Positions 1 to 9,084 are shown, counted from the first letter of the stretch. The stretch is DNA of 64,000 nt from Pseudomonadota bacterium (GCA_029779845.1 JAKOZT010000134.1:1-64000); one strand, 5' to 3'. Notes: generated from the sequence alone by a model not told the origin. Numbers and translations: made by a program.

Positions 1-450
1 CACCAGCTCCAGGAGCTCGGCGTCGTCGACCATGTCGCACTTGTTCATGAAGACGATGATGTACGGCACGCCCACCTGGCGCGCCAGCAGGATGTGCTCG
101 CGCGTCTGCGGCATCGGGCCGTCAGCGGCCGACACCACCAGGATGGCGCCGTCCATTTGCGCCGCGCCGGTGATCATGTTCTTCACGTAGTCGGCGTGCC
201 CCGGGCAGTCGACGTGCGCGTAGTGGCGGTTGGCGGTCTCGTATTCGACGTGCGCGGTGTTGATGGTGATGCCGCGCGCCTTCTCTTCCGGCGCCGCGTC
301 GATCTGGTCGTACGCCTTGGCCTCGCCGCCGAACTTCTGCGCCAGGATCGTCGTGATCGCCGCCGTCAGCGTCGTCTTGCCATGGTCCACGTGACCAATC
401 GTCCCCACGTTCACGTGCGGCTTGGTCCGCTCGAATTTGCCTTTTGCCAT
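1..450 (-). CDS. tuf: Elongation factor Tu, N-terminal part (runs off window)
   Basis: EF-Tu is the GTPase that delivers aminoacyl-tRNA to the ribosome. The 150 codons present begin [20 protein letters not shown] and hold the P-loop GHVDHGKT, the switch I segment with RGITINT, the G3 motif DCPGHADY and the start of the NKCDMVD guanine-specificity motif. The ATG at 448-450 gives the standard N-terminus. The 3' two thirds lie outside the window, so this is an edge truncation and not a broken gene. Three tRNA genes sit directly upstream in the same direction, the arrangement seen at tufB in many proteobacteria, so it is probably co-transcribed with them. Confidence 0.98.
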   Translation of the reverse strand, partial: MAKGKFERTKPHVNVGTIGHVDHGKTTLTAAITTILAQKFGGEAKAYDQIDAAPEEKARGITINTAHVEYETANRHYAHVDCPGHADYVKNMITGAAQMDGAILVVSAADGPMPQTREHILLARQVGVPYIIVFMNKCDMVDDAELLELV

Positions 451-488
451 CTTTTCGCTCCTCGAACACGAGAGTGAAGTTCAAACCT

Positions 489-563
<75 letters not shown>

Positions 564-624
564 CGATCAACTGACCGTCGACACAGGCCTGGATCCGGGA
601 GGGGACACCAAGCCTCTGGCGACG

Positions 625-698
625 TGGAGCGGGAGACGGGAATCGAACCCGCGTCATCAGCTTGGAAGGCTGGGGTTCTACCATTGAACTACTCCCGC
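625..698 (-). tRNA. tRNA-Gly (anticodon TCC)
   Basis: On the minus strand the acceptor stem GCGGGAG/CTCCCGC encloses D, anticodon and T arms. The anticodon loop CTTCCAA gives TCC, and the T-loop contains GTTCGATTC. CCA is encoded at 625-627. It is the middle gene of the Tyr-Gly-Thr-tuf series. Confidence 0.97.
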
Positions 699-739
699 TC
701 GGGAGACTCTCGTCGACTGTTCCTATCGCTTGTTTCTGG

Positions 740-825
740 TGGTGGAGGAGGCTGGATTCGAACCAGCGTAGGCGTAAGCCAACAGATTTACAGTCTGCCC
801 CCTTTAGCCACTCGGGCACCCCTCC
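740..825 (-). tRNA. tRNA-Tyr (anticodon GTA)
   Basis: On the minus strand the acceptor GGAGGGG pairs with CTCCTCC (one G-T pair). The anticodon loop CTGTAAA gives GTA. A long variable arm (TTGGCTTACGCC region) marks it as a class II tRNA, as expected for bacterial tRNA-Tyr, and explains its 86-nt length. CCA is encoded at 740-742. It is the first gene of the tRNA-tuf transcript. Confidence 0.97.
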
Positions 826-839
826 ACGCAGAGCCCGCG

Positions 840-845
840 ACTATA
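840..845 (-). promoter_or_regulatory. Probable -10 box of the tRNA-Tyr/Gly/Thr-tuf promoter
   Basis: The minus strand reads TATAGT followed at once by the GC-rich discriminator CGCGGGC and then tRNA-Tyr 15 nt downstream. GC-rich discriminators are typical of stringently controlled stable-RNA promoters. The region that would hold the -35 lies inside the end of ung and matches TTGACA poorly, so the assignment rests mainly on the -10 and its position. Confidence 0.45.
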
Positions 846-852
846 ACACAGC

Positions 853-1518
853 CTATAAGGCCCACCAGTCGATCACGTCGGCCGTGGCGAGGAAATGGCG
901 GTCCTCGGCCATGAAGCGGCGCTGGAAGTCGTTGGAGGGATGGCGCGTCTGCAGCGTGCGCACCGTGGCGCCGGGCGGGCGGGCGGATTCGAAGAAGGCG
1001 CGCGCCTTGTCGCCCCACAGCATGAACACCGGCGGGTCGACACGATCGCACAGCGCCTTCACGATATCGGATGTGAGCGCCTGCCAACCGCAGTTCATGT
1101 GGCTGCCGATGCGACCCACCTCGATGCTCAGCGTCGGGTTCAGCAGCAGCACGCCCTGCTGGGCCCAGCCGTCGAGCTTCCAGGCCGCGGGCGGCTTGAA
1201 GCCCGGCTTGTCCTCGGCCAGTACCTGGAAGACACGCCGCAGCGAGGCCGGCTTGCCGTGCCCGGCCGAGAAGGCCAGGCCGTCGGCATGGCCCGGCGTG
1301 GGGTACGGGTCCTGGCCGAGGATGACCACCTTGACCTGCTCCGGCGTCGCAAAGCGCAGCGCGCGGAACGGGTCGGGCGGGGCGATCTCGCGTCCGTCCG
1401 ACACCGCGCGCACGCAGTCGACGATGGACTCGAAGCGCTCGGGCGTCCACTCCGGCAGCGCCTGCGCCCACGCCGGCGGCAGGCTCGCGAAGGCGGCCGG
1501 CAGGTCGTCGGCGGTCAT
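853..1518 (-). CDS. ung: Uracil-DNA glycosylase (family 1)
   Basis: The enzyme excises uracil from DNA to start base-excision repair. The 221 residues carry the water-activating loop [17 protein letters not shown] (catalytic Asp in GQDPY), the uracil-binding LLLNPTLS and the minor-groove loop RHPSND. Family 1 usually has GQDPYHG and HPSP, so Pro after GQDPY and Asn in the HPS loop are mild variants. Its ATG (1516-1518) overlaps the trpC stop as ATGA, so it is translationally coupled to the trp genes. It ends just before the tRNA promoter. Confidence 0.93.
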   Translation of the reverse strand: MTADDLPAAFASLPPAWAQALPEWTPERFESIVDCVRAVSDGREIAPPDPFRALRFATPEQVKVVILGQDPYPTPGHADGLAFSAGHGKPASLRRVFQVLAEDKPGFKPPAAWKLDGWAQQGVLLLNPTLSIEVGRIGSHMNCGWQALTSDIVKALCDRVDPPVFMLWGDKARAFFESARPPGATVRTLQTRHPSNDFQRRFMAEDRHFLATADVIDWWAL

Positions 1519-2303
1519 GCGAACAGGCTCGCCAGCGCCGCGCCGGGGTCGCTCGCGCGCATGAAAGCCTCGCCGACCAGGAAGGCGTGCACGCCGGCGC
1601 CGCGCATGCGCTGCACGTCGGCCGCGCCCAGGATGCCGCTTTCGGTGACCAGCAGGCGATCCGCCGGCACCTGCGGCAGCAGCGCCAGCGTGGTGTCGAG
1701 CGTCACTTCGAACGTGCGCAGGTTGCGGTTGTTGATGCCCACCAGCGGCGTCTTCAGCTTCAGTGCCCGATCCAGCTCCGCGCCGTCGTGCACCTCGACC
1801 AGCACCGCCATGCCGAGCGCATGCGCCTGCGCTTCCAGATCGGCCATCTGCGCGTCGTCCAGGCAGGCGGCGATCAGCAGGATGCAGTCGGCGCCCATCG
1901 CGCGCGCGTCGCTCACCTGATACGAATCGACGATGAAGTCCTTGCGCAGCACCGGCAGCGTGCAGGCGGCGCGGGCCTGCTTCAAGAACTCGGCCGAACC
2001 CTGAAAGAACTGCTCGTCGGTCAGCACGCTCAGGCAGGCCGCGCCGCCGCGTTCGTAGCTCGCCGCGATCTCCACCGGCACGAAGTGCTCGCGCAGCACG
2101 CCCTTGCTCGGGCTCGCCTTCTTCACCTCAGCGATCACGCCGGCGCGGCCGGCGGCGATCTTGGCGCGCAGCTCGGCGACGAAATCGCGCTGCCCGCCGA
2201 GCGATTCGGCCTCGCGGCGCAGCGAGGCTTCATCGCGCACGCGCTTCGCGGCGGCGACCTCCTCGCGCTTGACGGCGACGATCTTGTCGAGGATGTCGCT
2301 CAT
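1515..2303 (-). CDS. trpC: Indole-3-glycerol-phosphate synthase
   Basis: The enzyme closes the indole ring in tryptophan synthesis, converting carboxyphenylamino-deoxyribulose phosphate to indole-glycerol phosphate. The 262-residue TIM barrel shows the catalytic-lysine segment [11 protein letters not shown], the beta-strand motif [17 protein letters not shown] and VTESGI. The start ATG (2301-2303) gives [17 protein letters not shown], the usual N-terminus, and overlaps the trpD stop by 4 nt. Reading open frame upstream of this ATG is an out-of-phase shadow of trpD. The enzyme is cytoplasmic. Confidence 0.97.
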   Translation of the reverse strand: MSDILDKIVAVKREEVAAAKRVRDEASLRREAESLGGQRDFVAELRAKIAAGRAGVIAEVKKASPSKGVLREHFVPVEIAASYERGGAACLSVLTDEQFFQGSAEFLKQARAACTLPVLRKDFIVDSYQVSDARAMGADCILLIAACLDDAQMADLEAQAHALGMAVLVEVHDGAELDRALKLKTPLVGINNRNLRTFEVTLDTTLALLPQVPADRLLVTESGILGAADVQRMRGAGVHAFLVGEAFMRASDPGAALASLFA

Positions 2304-3334
2304 GCCGCCGCCAGTTCCTTGGTGCGCGCGACGAACTGGTGCATCTTCGCCAGCGCCTTGCCGGAGGCGAGCGCCTCGCGCGCCATGCCGATGCCGTCGG
2401 CCATGCTCCCCGCCACGTTGGCCGCGTACAGTGCCACGCCGGCGTTGAGGATCACGATGTCGCGCGCCGGGCCGGGCTCGTTGTCGAGCACCGAGCGCAG
2501 CATCACCTTGCTCTGCTCGGGCGTCTCGACCTTGAGCGTGCGGTTGCTCGCCATCGTCAGGCCGAAGTCCTCGGGGTGGATCTCGTACTCGCGGATGTCG
2601 CCGTCCTTCACCTCGCCGACCATCGTCGCCGCACCCAGCGACACCTCGTCCATGCCGTCGCGCCCGTAGACCACCAGCGCGTGCTCGGCGCCCAGGCGCT
2701 GCAGGGCGCGCACCTGGATGCCGACCAGGTCGGGGTGGAACACGCCCATCAGGATGTTGGGCGCGCCGGCCGGATTCGTCAGCGGCCCGAGGATGTTGAA
2801 GATCGTGCGCACGCCCAATTCCTTGCGCACCGGCGCGACGTTCTTCATCGCCGGATGGTGGTTGGGCGCGAACATGAAGCCGATGCCGGTGTCGGCGATG
2901 CACCTGGCGATGTCGGCGGGCTTCAGCGCGAGGCTGACGCCGAGCGACTCCAGCACATCGGCGCTGCCCGACTTGCTCGACACGCTGCGGTTGCCGTGCT
3001 TGCTGATGCGCGCGCCGGCCGCGGCGGCGACGAACATCGAGCAGGTGGAGATGTTGAAGGTGTGCGAGCCGTCGCCGCCGGTGCCGACGATGTCGACGAG
3101 GTGGCGCCGGTCGGCCACCTCGACCTTGGTGGAGAACTCGCGCATCACCTGCGCCGCGGCGGTGATCTCGCCGATGGTCTCCTTCTTGACACGCAGCCCG
3201 ATCAGCAGCGCGGCCATCATCACCGGCGTCATCTCGCCGCCCATGATGCGGCGCATCAGCGCGAGCATTTCGTCGTGGAAGATCTCGCGGTGCTCGATCG
3301 TGCGGGTCAGGGCTTCGTGGTCGGTGATCGCCAT
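2300..3334 (-). CDS. trpD: Anthranilate phosphoribosyltransferase
   Basis: TrpD transfers phosphoribose from PRPP to anthranilate. The 344 residues carry the PRPP-binding loop [14 protein letters not shown], the [18 protein letters not shown] segment and [11 protein letters not shown] chose the ATG at 3332-3334 because GGAGA lies 7 nt upstream and the protein then starts [20 protein letters not shown] as in related bacteria. An earlier in-frame ATG at 3344-3346 overlaps the ltaE stop (TGATG) but lacks a ribosome site. It belongs to the trpG-ltaE-trpD-trpC-ung transcript. Confidence 0.97.
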   Translation of the reverse strand: MAITDHEALTRTIEHREIFHDEMLALMRRIMGGEMTPVMMAALLIGLRVKKETIGEITAAAQVMREFSTKVEVADRRHLVDIVGTGGDGSHTFNISTCSMFVAAAAGARISKHGNRSVSSKSGSADVLESLGVSLALKPADIARCIADTGIGFMFAPNHHPAMKNVAPVRKELGVRTIFNILGPLTNPAGAPNILMGVFHPDLVGIQVRALQRLGAEHALVVYGRDGMDEVSLGAATMVGEVKDGDIREYEIHPEDFGLTMASNRTLKVETPEQSKVMLRSVLDNEPGPARDIVILNAGVALYAANVAGSMADGIGMAREALASGKALAKMHQFVARTKELAAA

Positions 3335-3345
3335 GCGGGTCTCCA

Positions 3346-4368
3346 TCAATTCTGCTTGCTCATGAATTCGCCGACGGCGGCGATGGCCCGGTCGATGCCG
3401 GCCGCATCGACGTCGAGGTGCGTGACGAAACGCAGGCCGATCAGGCCGGTGGCGAGCACGCCGCGCTGCTTCAGGTGCGCGAGCAGCGCCTCGGTGCGGC
3501 CCCCGGCCCCGTTCGCGACCTCGGCGAAGACGATGTTGGTGTCGGGCGCAGTGACGGCGATGCCGGCTATCGTCGCCAGGCCGTCGGCGAGCCGCTTCGC
3601 CAGCGCATGGTCGTCGGCGAGGCGCTCGACGTGGTGATCCAGCGCGTACAGCGCCGCCGCCGCCAGCAGCCCGGCCTGGCGCATGCCGCCGCCGAGCGCC
3701 TTGCGCACACGCCGCGCGCGGGCGATGAAATCGCGCGGCCCGGCCAGCACCGAGCCGACCGGTGCGCCCAGGCCCTTGCTGAAGCACACCGAGACGCTGT
3801 CGAAGCCCTGCACCAGCCGTGCCGGCGCGGTGCCCGAAGCGACGATCGCATTGAACAGGCGCGCGCCGTCCAGGTGCGTCGCGAGGCCGCGCGCATGCGC
3901 CAGCGCGGTCGCGTCGTCGAGATAACGCTGCGGCAGCACCTTGCCGTTCCAGGTGTTCTCCAGCGCGAGCAGCCGCGTGCGCGCGAAGTGCTCGTCGTCG
4001 GGCTTGATCGCCGCGGCAATGTCGGACAAAAGCAGCGTGCCGTCGGCCTGCTGCGGCAGCGGCTGCGGCTGCACGCTGCCCAGCACCGCGGCGCCGCCGC
4101 CTTCGTAGCGGTAGCTGTGCGCGAGCTGGCCGACCAGCACCTCGTCGCCGCGCTGGCAATGGCTCATCAGCGCGCACAGGTTGCCCTGCGTGCCGCTGCT
4201 GACGAACAGCGCCGCCTCCTTGCCGAACAACGCGGCGACGCGCTCCTGAAGTGCGTTGACGGTCGGGTCGTCGCCGAACACGTCGTCGCCGACCTCGGCG
4301 CGCGCGATCGCCTCGCGCATCGCCGGCGTGGGCCGCGTGACGGTATCGCTTCGAAGATCGACGATCAC
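3346..4368 (-). CDS. ltaE: Low-specificity L-threonine aldolase
   Basis: This PLP enzyme of the beta-eliminating lyase family cleaves L-threonine or allo-threonine to glycine and acetaldehyde. The 340 residues begin [19 protein letters not shown], continue with [12 protein letters not shown], the THLDGAR segment that holds the PLP-pairing Asp, and the Schiff-base lysine in [14 protein letters not shown]. The start is a GTG (4366-4368) that overlaps the trpG stop as GTGA, with GGAG 8 nt upstream. Its place between trpG and trpD, coupled on the trpG side, is unusual because threonine cleavage has no step in tryptophan synthesis. Confidence 0.92.
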   Translation of the reverse strand: MIVDLRSDTVTRPTPAMREAIARAEVGDDVFGDDPTVNALQERVAALFGKEAALFVSSGTQGNLCALMSHCQRGDEVLVGQLAHSYRYEGGGAAVLGSVQPQPLPQQADGTLLLSDIAAAIKPDDEHFARTRLLALENTWNGKVLPQRYLDDATALAHARGLATHLDGARLFNAIVASGTAPARLVQGFDSVSVCFSKGLGAPVGSVLAGPRDFIARARRVRKALGGGMRQAGLLAAAALYALDHHVERLADDHALAKRLADGLATIAGIAVTAPDTNIVFAEVANGAGGRTEALLAHLKQRGVLATGLIGLRFVTHLDVDAAGIDRAIAAVGEFMSKQN

Positions 4369-4949
4369 GGCCGCAGCTCCACGAAGTTCTTCAGCATCGC
4401 GTGGCCATGCTCGGTGAGGATGGATTCGGGATGGAACTGCACGCCTTCCAGCGGCGTCTTCGTGCCGGCCAGCTCGCGGTGCCGCACGCCCATGATCTCG
4501 CCGTCCTGCGAGGTGGCGGTGACGTCGAGCACCTCGGGCCGCGAGGCCGGCTCGATCACCAGCGAGTGGTAGCGGATCACGGTGAACTGCTTCGGCAGCC
4601 CGGTGTAGACGCCGTGCTGGTCGTTGTCGATCACGTCGGTCTTGCCGTGCATCTGCGTCTTCGCGCGCACGATGCGCCCGCCCAGCGCCGCGCCGATCGC
4701 CTGGTGGCCGAGGCACACGCCGAGGATCGGCAGCTTGCCGGTGAAGGCCTGGATCGCCGCGACGCACACGCCCGCCTCCGCCGGCGAACACGGCCCCGGC
4801 GAGAGCACGAGGCGGTCGGGCTTCAGCGCCGCGATGCCGGCCACGTCGATCTCGTCGTTGCGAAAGACGCGCACGTCCTCGCCCAGCTCGCCGAAGTACT
4901 GCACCAGGTTGAAAGTGAAGGAGTCGTAGTTGTCGATCATCAGCAGCAT
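4365..4949 (-). CDS. trpG: Anthranilate synthase glutamine amidotransferase subunit
   Basis: TrpG supplies ammonia from glutamine to TrpE for anthranilate synthesis. The 194-residue class I amidotransferase shows the N-terminal MIDNYDSFT, the oxyanion segment LSPGPCSP, the nucleophile cysteine in [10 protein letters not shown], and the catalytic HPES in [14 protein letters not shown] lies 5 nt before the ATG at 4947-4949. It is normally next to trpE; here 2.65 kb of foreign-looking genes intervene, and a private leader region with a Trp-rich mini-ORF lies immediately upstream. Confidence 0.96.
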   Translation of the reverse strand: MLLMIDNYDSFTFNLVQYFGELGEDVRVFRNDEIDVAGIAALKPDRLVLSPGPCSPAEAGVCVAAIQAFTGKLPILGVCLGHQAIGAALGGRIVRAKTQMHGKTDVIDNDQHGVYTGLPKQFTVIRYHSLVIEPASRPEVLDVTATSQDGEIMGVRHRELAGTKTPLEGVQFHPESILTEHGHAMLKNFVELRP

Positions 4950-5073
4950 GTGCGCTCCATCTCTTTGATCTTGCCGGACCGCTGGCGCGGCCCCGGATTT
5001 CATACCCGCCGGGATGCCCGCGGGACGTGCAGGGCGGGGATCGAAGCGCCCGAGCGGGCGCGATGGGAAGGGG
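4950..5073 (-). promoter_or_regulatory. trpG leader RNA after the leader peptide, with terminator-like hairpin
   Basis: This 124-nt untranslated stretch separates the leader-peptide stop from trpG. The transcript can form a hairpin at 5046-5061 (GCGCCC, loop GCTC, GGGCGC) followed by a short TTCGAT tract, and further downstream a CCCGC/GCGGG fold next to a second GGCGGG that could pair with CCCGCC instead. These alternative folds are what a Trp attenuator would need, but no long U-run follows the hairpin, so Rho-independent termination is uncertain. Confidence 0.45.
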
Positions 5074-5139
5074 TCAGGCGGATGGCTTGCGCCAACGCCA
5101 ACCGAAGAGCGCTGCCGAGGAGAGGGGCTTCGCGGACAT
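5074..5139 (-). CDS. trpL: Putative Trp leader peptide upstream of trpG (second trpL)
   Basis: A 21-codon ORF begins ATG TCC GCG AAG and ends TGA. It contains Trp14 and Trp16 in the order G-W-R-W-R, with both Trp codons close to the stop. Two Trp codons in so short an ORF directly before a trp biosynthetic gene is the signature of a leader peptide for ribosome-mediated attenuation. No Shine-Dalgarno precedes the ATG; a -10-like CATAAT ends 7 nt before it, so translation would be leaderless. Its twin lies before trpE. Experimental support is absent; the call is inference from position and composition. Confidence 0.6.
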   Translation of the reverse strand: MSAKPLSSAALFGWRWRKPSA

Positions 5140-5146
5140 GGGGGGC

Positions 5147-5152
5147 ATTATG
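5147..5152 (-). promoter_or_regulatory. Probable -10 element of a trpG-ltaE-trpDC promoter
   Basis: The minus strand reads CATAAT (5 of 6 to TATAAT) in otherwise GC-rich DNA. Transcription would start about at 5140, placing the leader-peptide ATG (5137-5139) at the very 5' end. The -35 region is a poor match to TTGACA. An independent promoter makes sense because accessory genes separate trpG from trpE. Confidence 0.45.
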
Positions 5153-5183
5153 GCCGCTTGCGTGGCGTTGCGGAGGGCTCGGG

Positions 5184-6029
5184 CTACTGCGGCGCGGCGA
5201 GGTAGGTGGCCGCCGAGAGCCGGCAGGTCTGGTTGATGGCACCGGCAAGCGTGTACAGCCGAGGCTTGTCGCGGAACGCAAAGAGGCGGTAGAGCTGGTA
5301 CTGCGATGCACAGCGCTCGGAGGTCGTGACTTCGTTGCGAGTCACGTAGAAAGGCGTGTCGCTTCCGTACTTCGTGGTCTTCACTTCGATCAGCCGCTCC
5401 GCGCCGACTTTGTCGAAGGAAAGGATGTCGAAGCCGAGATGATCGCCACGCGTCCTGGCGACGTGTTCGACCTTGCCTGCCAGCGCTTCGCGCCCTTCGT
5501 GAATCAGCCGGGCGCGTTCGAAGTTCAGGGCGAACAACTCGCCGGCGTCCCCGAGCGATCGGTTTCGCGCCTCGCGTTCGATGTAGTTGGTCGCCAGCCG
5601 AGCGAATGGCGCTGCGGGCTCGCGCGCATCGAGCGAGTCGGATGGCGTCTTCGGGGCCTCGGTCAGGGCCGCGAGAATGTCTTCGACTTCCGGCACCGCC
5701 ATCGGCCGCTCGGCATCGGCGGCAGCGATGGCTTGCAGATCGCGGGCGGAATCCAGCCGCTCCGCCACCACCTCAGCAACGAGCGCCTGATAGTTGAAGC
5801 GAGGCTTGTATCCGCTGATGTACGGGAAGCCCGCATTGATCAGCGCGGCGCTGATGTTGCAGTGCTTGAACTCGATGGACTGATCGGATCGGCCGTTCAA
5901 CTTCAACATCAGTGCCCTGCGATGAGCAGCCTTGTTGTACGACGTACCGGCCAGCTCCGATGCGAGCATCGACAGGTAGTCGGCGACGATCGCCTCGACT
6001 TCGTAGCGGCTCCAGTCCAGGCTGCTCAT
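5184..6029 (-). CDS. DUF3883 / PD-(D/E)xK-like nuclease-fold protein
   Basis: The 281-residue protein has an N-terminal part starting SSLDWSRYEVEAIVADYL and a C-terminal DUF3883 domain (about residues 160-270). The latter shows GFDILSFD followed by RLIEVKTTKYG, the Asp and Glu-x-Lys pattern of Mrr-like and other PD-(D/E)xK nucleases. DUF3883 proteins occur in restriction and other defence gene sets; the substrate here is unknown. I chose the ATG at 6027-6029; a GTG at 6045-6047 is possible and neither has a good ribosome site. It follows the AbiE pair at about 27 nt and looks co-transcribed. The DNA is visibly less GC-rich than its neighbours, consistent with acquisition. Confidence 0.75.
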   Translation of the reverse strand: MSSLDWSRYEVEAIVADYLSMLASELAGTSYNKAAHRRALMLKLNGRSDQSIEFKHCNISAALINAGFPYISGYKPRFNYQALVAEVVAERLDSARDLQAIAAADAERPMAVPEVEDILAALTEAPKTPSDSLDAREPAAPFARLATNYIEREARNRSLGDAGELFALNFERARLIHEGREALAGKVEHVARTRGDHLGFDILSFDKVGAERLIEVKTTKYGSDTPFYVTRNEVTTSERCASQYQLYRLFAFRDKPRLYTLAGAINQTCRLSAATYLAAPQ

Positions 6030-6056
6030 GGGGCGATTCTGCGACACCGATTGCGA

Positions 6057-6908
6057 TCAACGGGCTGGCACACCAATCGCTCCCGCGCGCACACGGATGT
6101 GGCGCACGACTTCATCGAGATCGACAACAGCAAGCCGGTTCTTGCGCAGGAACGCAGCCCATTGCGTGCGCTTGATCGCATCGGCGGCGAACGCATCGCT
6201 CAGGCCCAGGGGCAGTTCACGGGGCACGGCGGTCTGGCGTCGCTCGAAGGTCGCGGCGACGGCGCGCCGAAGCTCGGCGTCATCGACTTCGGGATCACGT
6301 AACAGCTGGTCGAGGTCGAAATAGTCCTTCATCCGGCTGTTGCCCATGCCGAGCAGGCAGATCGCGTGCAGCTTCTCGGCCACGACGGTGGCCTTGGGGT
6401 AGATGCGCAGCGGCGCCGTCGGCAGCTCGGGCAGCAGGCTCGGGTAGGTGATCGACTGCGGCCCGGGCGTCACCGCATCGCCGAAGCCGACATCGACTTG
6501 CAGGGCGATGCGCGCGGCATCCAGCACGGCTCGCAGATCCACGCGTACGCCGCCGTAGCGCATGCCCTCGCGGATCGGCGACACCTGCACCGAGGCCGCG
6601 TCGAACGCGATGCCGTCGTCGACCGTCATCGCGCACAGCGCGCGGAACACGTCGGCGAGCGCCTGGGGATCGTCCGGCCCGAAGCCGAGCAAGTCGGCAT
6701 CGCGCGTGGGCCGATGCGGATGGCCGTACCAGAGCGCGAACAGCAGCGCGCCCTTGAGCACGAAGCGCGAGGCGTGCTCGGAAGTCGCCAGACGGTAGAG
6801 CAGTCGCTCGATGCCGTAGCGCGTGAGAACGAGGTTGAAGTCCTCCTTCGTCGCATCGGCGTGGTTCTTCAGCCGGGCGCGGATGGACGCAGCTCGGTTC
6901 GCGCTCAT
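6057..6908 (-). CDS. abiEii: AbiEii-type nucleotidyltransferase toxin
   Basis: AbiEii toxins are DUF1814 nucleotidyltransferases of type IV toxin-antitoxin (abortive infection) systems. In 283 residues the fold shows FVLKGALLFALWYG, then RPTRDADLLG with the two catalytic Asp, the second region KATVVAEKLHAIC, and NSRMKDYFDL. This is the expected motif order for the family. Its ATG overlaps the stop of the upstream antitoxin-like gene by 4 nt (ATGA), as in other AbiE operons. The natural substrate cannot be read from sequence; characterised relatives modify tRNA or bind GTP. Confidence 0.88.
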   Translation of the reverse strand: MSANRAASIRARLKNHADATKEDFNLVLTRYGIERLLYRLATSEHASRFVLKGALLFALWYGHPHRPTRDADLLGFGPDDPQALADVFRALCAMTVDDGIAFDAASVQVSPIREGMRYGGVRVDLRAVLDAARIALQVDVGFGDAVTPGPQSITYPSLLPELPTAPLRIYPKATVVAEKLHAICLLGMGNSRMKDYFDLDQLLRDPEVDDAELRRAVAATFERRQTAVPRELPLGLSDAFAADAIKRTQWAAFLRKNRLAVVDLDEVVRHIRVRAGAIGVPAR

Positions 6909-7549
6909 GCCGTGATCGCCTCGATGTAGGGGCGCATCACGTTCGCCATGCGCCCGGCCTGGGCATATCGCCAGAGTTCGTCCATCGTGAACTTGCGCCG
7001 GGCCCAGCCGTCGCGCAGCGCCTCGATGGCGACGTCGACGCCGATCTTGTTGCGGAAGCGAAAGCAGTCGACCACGGTCCGCGCCGCGTTGAAGACGGGC
7101 ACGCTCACGCCATCGACCTTGATGCGCACGACGCCGTCGGCCAGCGCCGCGTCCGTCATGCGCACGATGCGCAGCTGCGGCTGGTCGAGCCGGGGCGCCG
7201 GCGTGTTGCGCGGCAGCGCGAGCCAGACCTCGAACGGCGCCTGCGTGCCGATGCCGTGCACGCGCAGCGCCGAGAGCAGGCAGACCACGCCCTTGGGCAC
7301 GCGAAGGGCCACTTCGGCGAGCGAGCGATGCTCGCTGACGGCCGCGCCCGGCAGGCCGTAGAGGCCGCGCGCCAGGCGTTCGAGCTTGCCGGCCTGCACG
7401 AGGCGCGTCAGCGCGATCGTCGGCAGCCCGTGGTCGGCGAGATCGCGTGCGCGCAGCAGCTTGCGCGTGCGCGCCAGCCGGAGCACGCGGGCTTCCTGGG
7501 GGGCGGCGGTCGGGGAGGGCACGGCGGGCTTGTTGCGTGAGCTATGCAA
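6905..7549 (-). CDS. abiEi: AbiEi-family antitoxin / winged-helix regulator
   Basis: The 214-residue protein has an N-terminal winged-helix region (residues about 20-75, ending LERLARGLYGLPG, the usual AbiEi wing) and a C-terminal AbiEi antitoxin region with SLAEVALRVPKGVVCLLSAL and VFNAARTVVDCFR. AbiEi proteins repress their own promoter and neutralise AbiEii. The start is uncertain: a TTG at 7547-7549 opens the frame and a GTG lies at 7520-7522; no ribosome site is clear for either. It heads the three-gene insert between trpE and trpG. Confidence 0.85.
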   Translation of the reverse strand: MHSSRNKPAVPSPTAAPQEARVLRLARTRKLLRARDLADHGLPTIALTRLVQAGKLERLARGLYGLPGAAVSEHRSLAEVALRVPKGVVCLLSALRVHGIGTQAPFEVWLALPRNTPAPRLDQPQLRIVRMTDAALADGVVRIKVDGVSVPVFNAARTVVDCFRFRNKIGVDVAIEALRDGWARRKFTMDELWRYAQAGRMANVMRPYIEAITA

Positions 7550-7557
7550 AGGCGCAC

Positions 7558-7586
7558 ATTAGCATAAAAACCACAACAGCCGACAA
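7558..7586 (-). promoter_or_regulatory. Candidate promoter of the AbiE operon
   Basis: The minus strand shows TTGTCG (7581-7586), a 17-bp spacer that is unusually AT-rich for this window, and GCTAAT (7558-7563). Both hexamers match the consensus at 4 of 6 positions. It lies in the 50-nt gap between the trpE stop and abiEi, so the insert seems able to drive itself. Confidence 0.4.
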
Positions 7587-7599
7587 GTGACTCGAACGC

Positions 7600-9084
7600 T
7601 CAGAACCCCTCTTCGACGAGTTCCGCCGCCCGGATCAACGCCCGCGCCTTGTGCTCCGTCTCCTTCCACTCCATCTCCGGCACCGAGTCGGCCACGACGC
7701 CGGCGGCGGCCTGCACGTACAGCGTGCCGTCCTTGACGATGCCGGTGCGGATGGTGATGGCCACGTCCATGTCGCCGGCGAAGCTGAGGTAGCCGCAGGC
7801 GCCGCCGTAGATGCCGCGCTTGCTCGGCTCCAGCTCGTCGATGATCTGCATCGCGCGGATCTTGGGCGCGCCGGTCAGCGTGCCGGCCGGGAAGGTGGCC
7901 TTCAGCACGTCGATGTTGGTCATGCCGTCCTTCAGCAGGCCCTCGACGTTGCTGACGATGTGCATCACGTGCGAGTAGCGCTCGATCACGAAGGCCTCGG
8001 TCACCTTGACGCTGCCGGTCTTGGCGATGCGGCCGATGTCGTTGCGCGCCAGGTCGATCAGCATCACGTGCTCGGCACGCTCCTTCGGGTCGGCCAGCAG
8101 CTCGGCCTCGAGCGCCTTGTCCTGCTCGGGCGAGGCGCCGCGCGGGCGCGTGCCGGCCAGCGGGCGGATGGTCACCTTCTCGCCTTCGGCCACGTGCTCG
8201 TGGCGCACCAGGATCTCGGGGCTGGCGCTGACGATCTGGAAGTCGCCCATGTCGTAGAAGAACATGTAGGGCGACGGGTTCAGCGAGCGCAGCGCGCGGT
8301 ACAGCGACAGCGGGCTCTCGGCGTAGCGCTTGCGCAGCCGCTGGCCGATCTGCACCTGCATCATGTCGCCGGCGGCGATGTACTCTTTGCTCTTGTCCAC
8401 CGCGGCCAGGTAGTCGGCCTTGGCGAACTCGCGCTCGACGCTGCTGGCCGCCACGCGCCGCACCTGCGGCGCGGTGACGCTGTAGCGCAGCTTGTCGCCC
8501 AGTTCGGTCAGGCGCCGCTTGGCCTTGAAGTAGGCCTCGGGCTCGGACGGGTTGGCGTAGACGATCAGGTACAGGCGGCCCGACAGGTTGTCGATCACCG
8601 CCAGTTCCTCGCATTGCAGCAGCAGGATGTCGGGGGTGTCTATGCCGCCGCTCTTCCAGGTCTTGGCGAGCTTCGGCTCGATGTAGCGCACCGCGTCGTA
8701 GCCGAAGTAGCCGGCCAGCCCGCCGCAGAAGCGCGGCAGCCCGGGGCGCAGCGCCACCTTGAAGCGCTTCTGGTACTCGGCGATGAAGTCCAGCGGGTTG
8801 CCTTCGTGCGTCTCGACCACCGCACCATCGGTCACCACTTCGGTGGTGAAGCCGCTGGCGCGCAGCAGCGTGCGCGCCGGCAATCCGATGAACGAATAGC
8901 GCCCGAAGCGCTCGCCGCCCACCACCGATTCGAGCAGGAAGCTGTGCTTGCCGCTGCCGTTGGCGCAGGCGAGCTTGAGGTAGAGCGACAGCGGCGTCTC
9001 GAGGTCGGCGAAGGCCTCGGTCAGCAGCGGGATGCGGTTGTAGCCCTGCGCGGCCAGGCTCTTGAATTCGAGTTCGGTGATCAC
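7600..9084 (-). CDS. trpE: Anthranilate synthase component I
   Basis: TrpE converts chorismate and ammonia to anthranilate, the first committed step to tryptophan. The 494 residues show the N-terminal LLES feedback-site motif (HSFLLESVVGG), SPSPYMFF, the chorismate-binding PLAGTRPRG, RNDIGRI, KATFPAGTLTGAPKIRAM and the C-terminal YVQAAAGVVADS. The GTG at 9082-9084 gives the conserved start ITELEFKSLAAQGYNRIP; GGAGGG is 10 nt upstream. It is preceded by a 225-nt structured leader with a Trp-containing leader peptide and is cut off from trpG by an accessory insert. Confidence 0.97.
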   Translation of the reverse strand: MITELEFKSLAAQGYNRIPLLTEAFADLETPLSLYLKLACANGSGKHSFLLESVVGGERFGRYSFIGLPARTLLRASGFTTEVVTDGAVVETHEGNPLDFIAEYQKRFKVALRPGLPRFCGGLAGYFGYDAVRYIEPKLAKTWKSGGIDTPDILLLQCEELAVIDNLSGRLYLIVYANPSEPEAYFKAKRRLTELGDKLRYSVTAPQVRRVAASSVEREFAKADYLAAVDKSKEYIAAGDMMQVQIGQRLRKRYAESPLSLYRALRSLNPSPYMFFYDMGDFQIVSASPEILVRHEHVAEGEKVTIRPLAGTRPRGASPEQDKALEAELLADPKERAEHVMLIDLARNDIGRIAKTGSVKVTEAFVIERYSHVMHIVSNVEGLLKDGMTNIDVLKATFPAGTLTGAPKIRAMQIIDELEPSKRGIYGGACGYLSFAGDMDVAITIRTGIVKDGTLYVQAAAGVVADSVPEMEWKETEHKARALIRAAELVEEGF

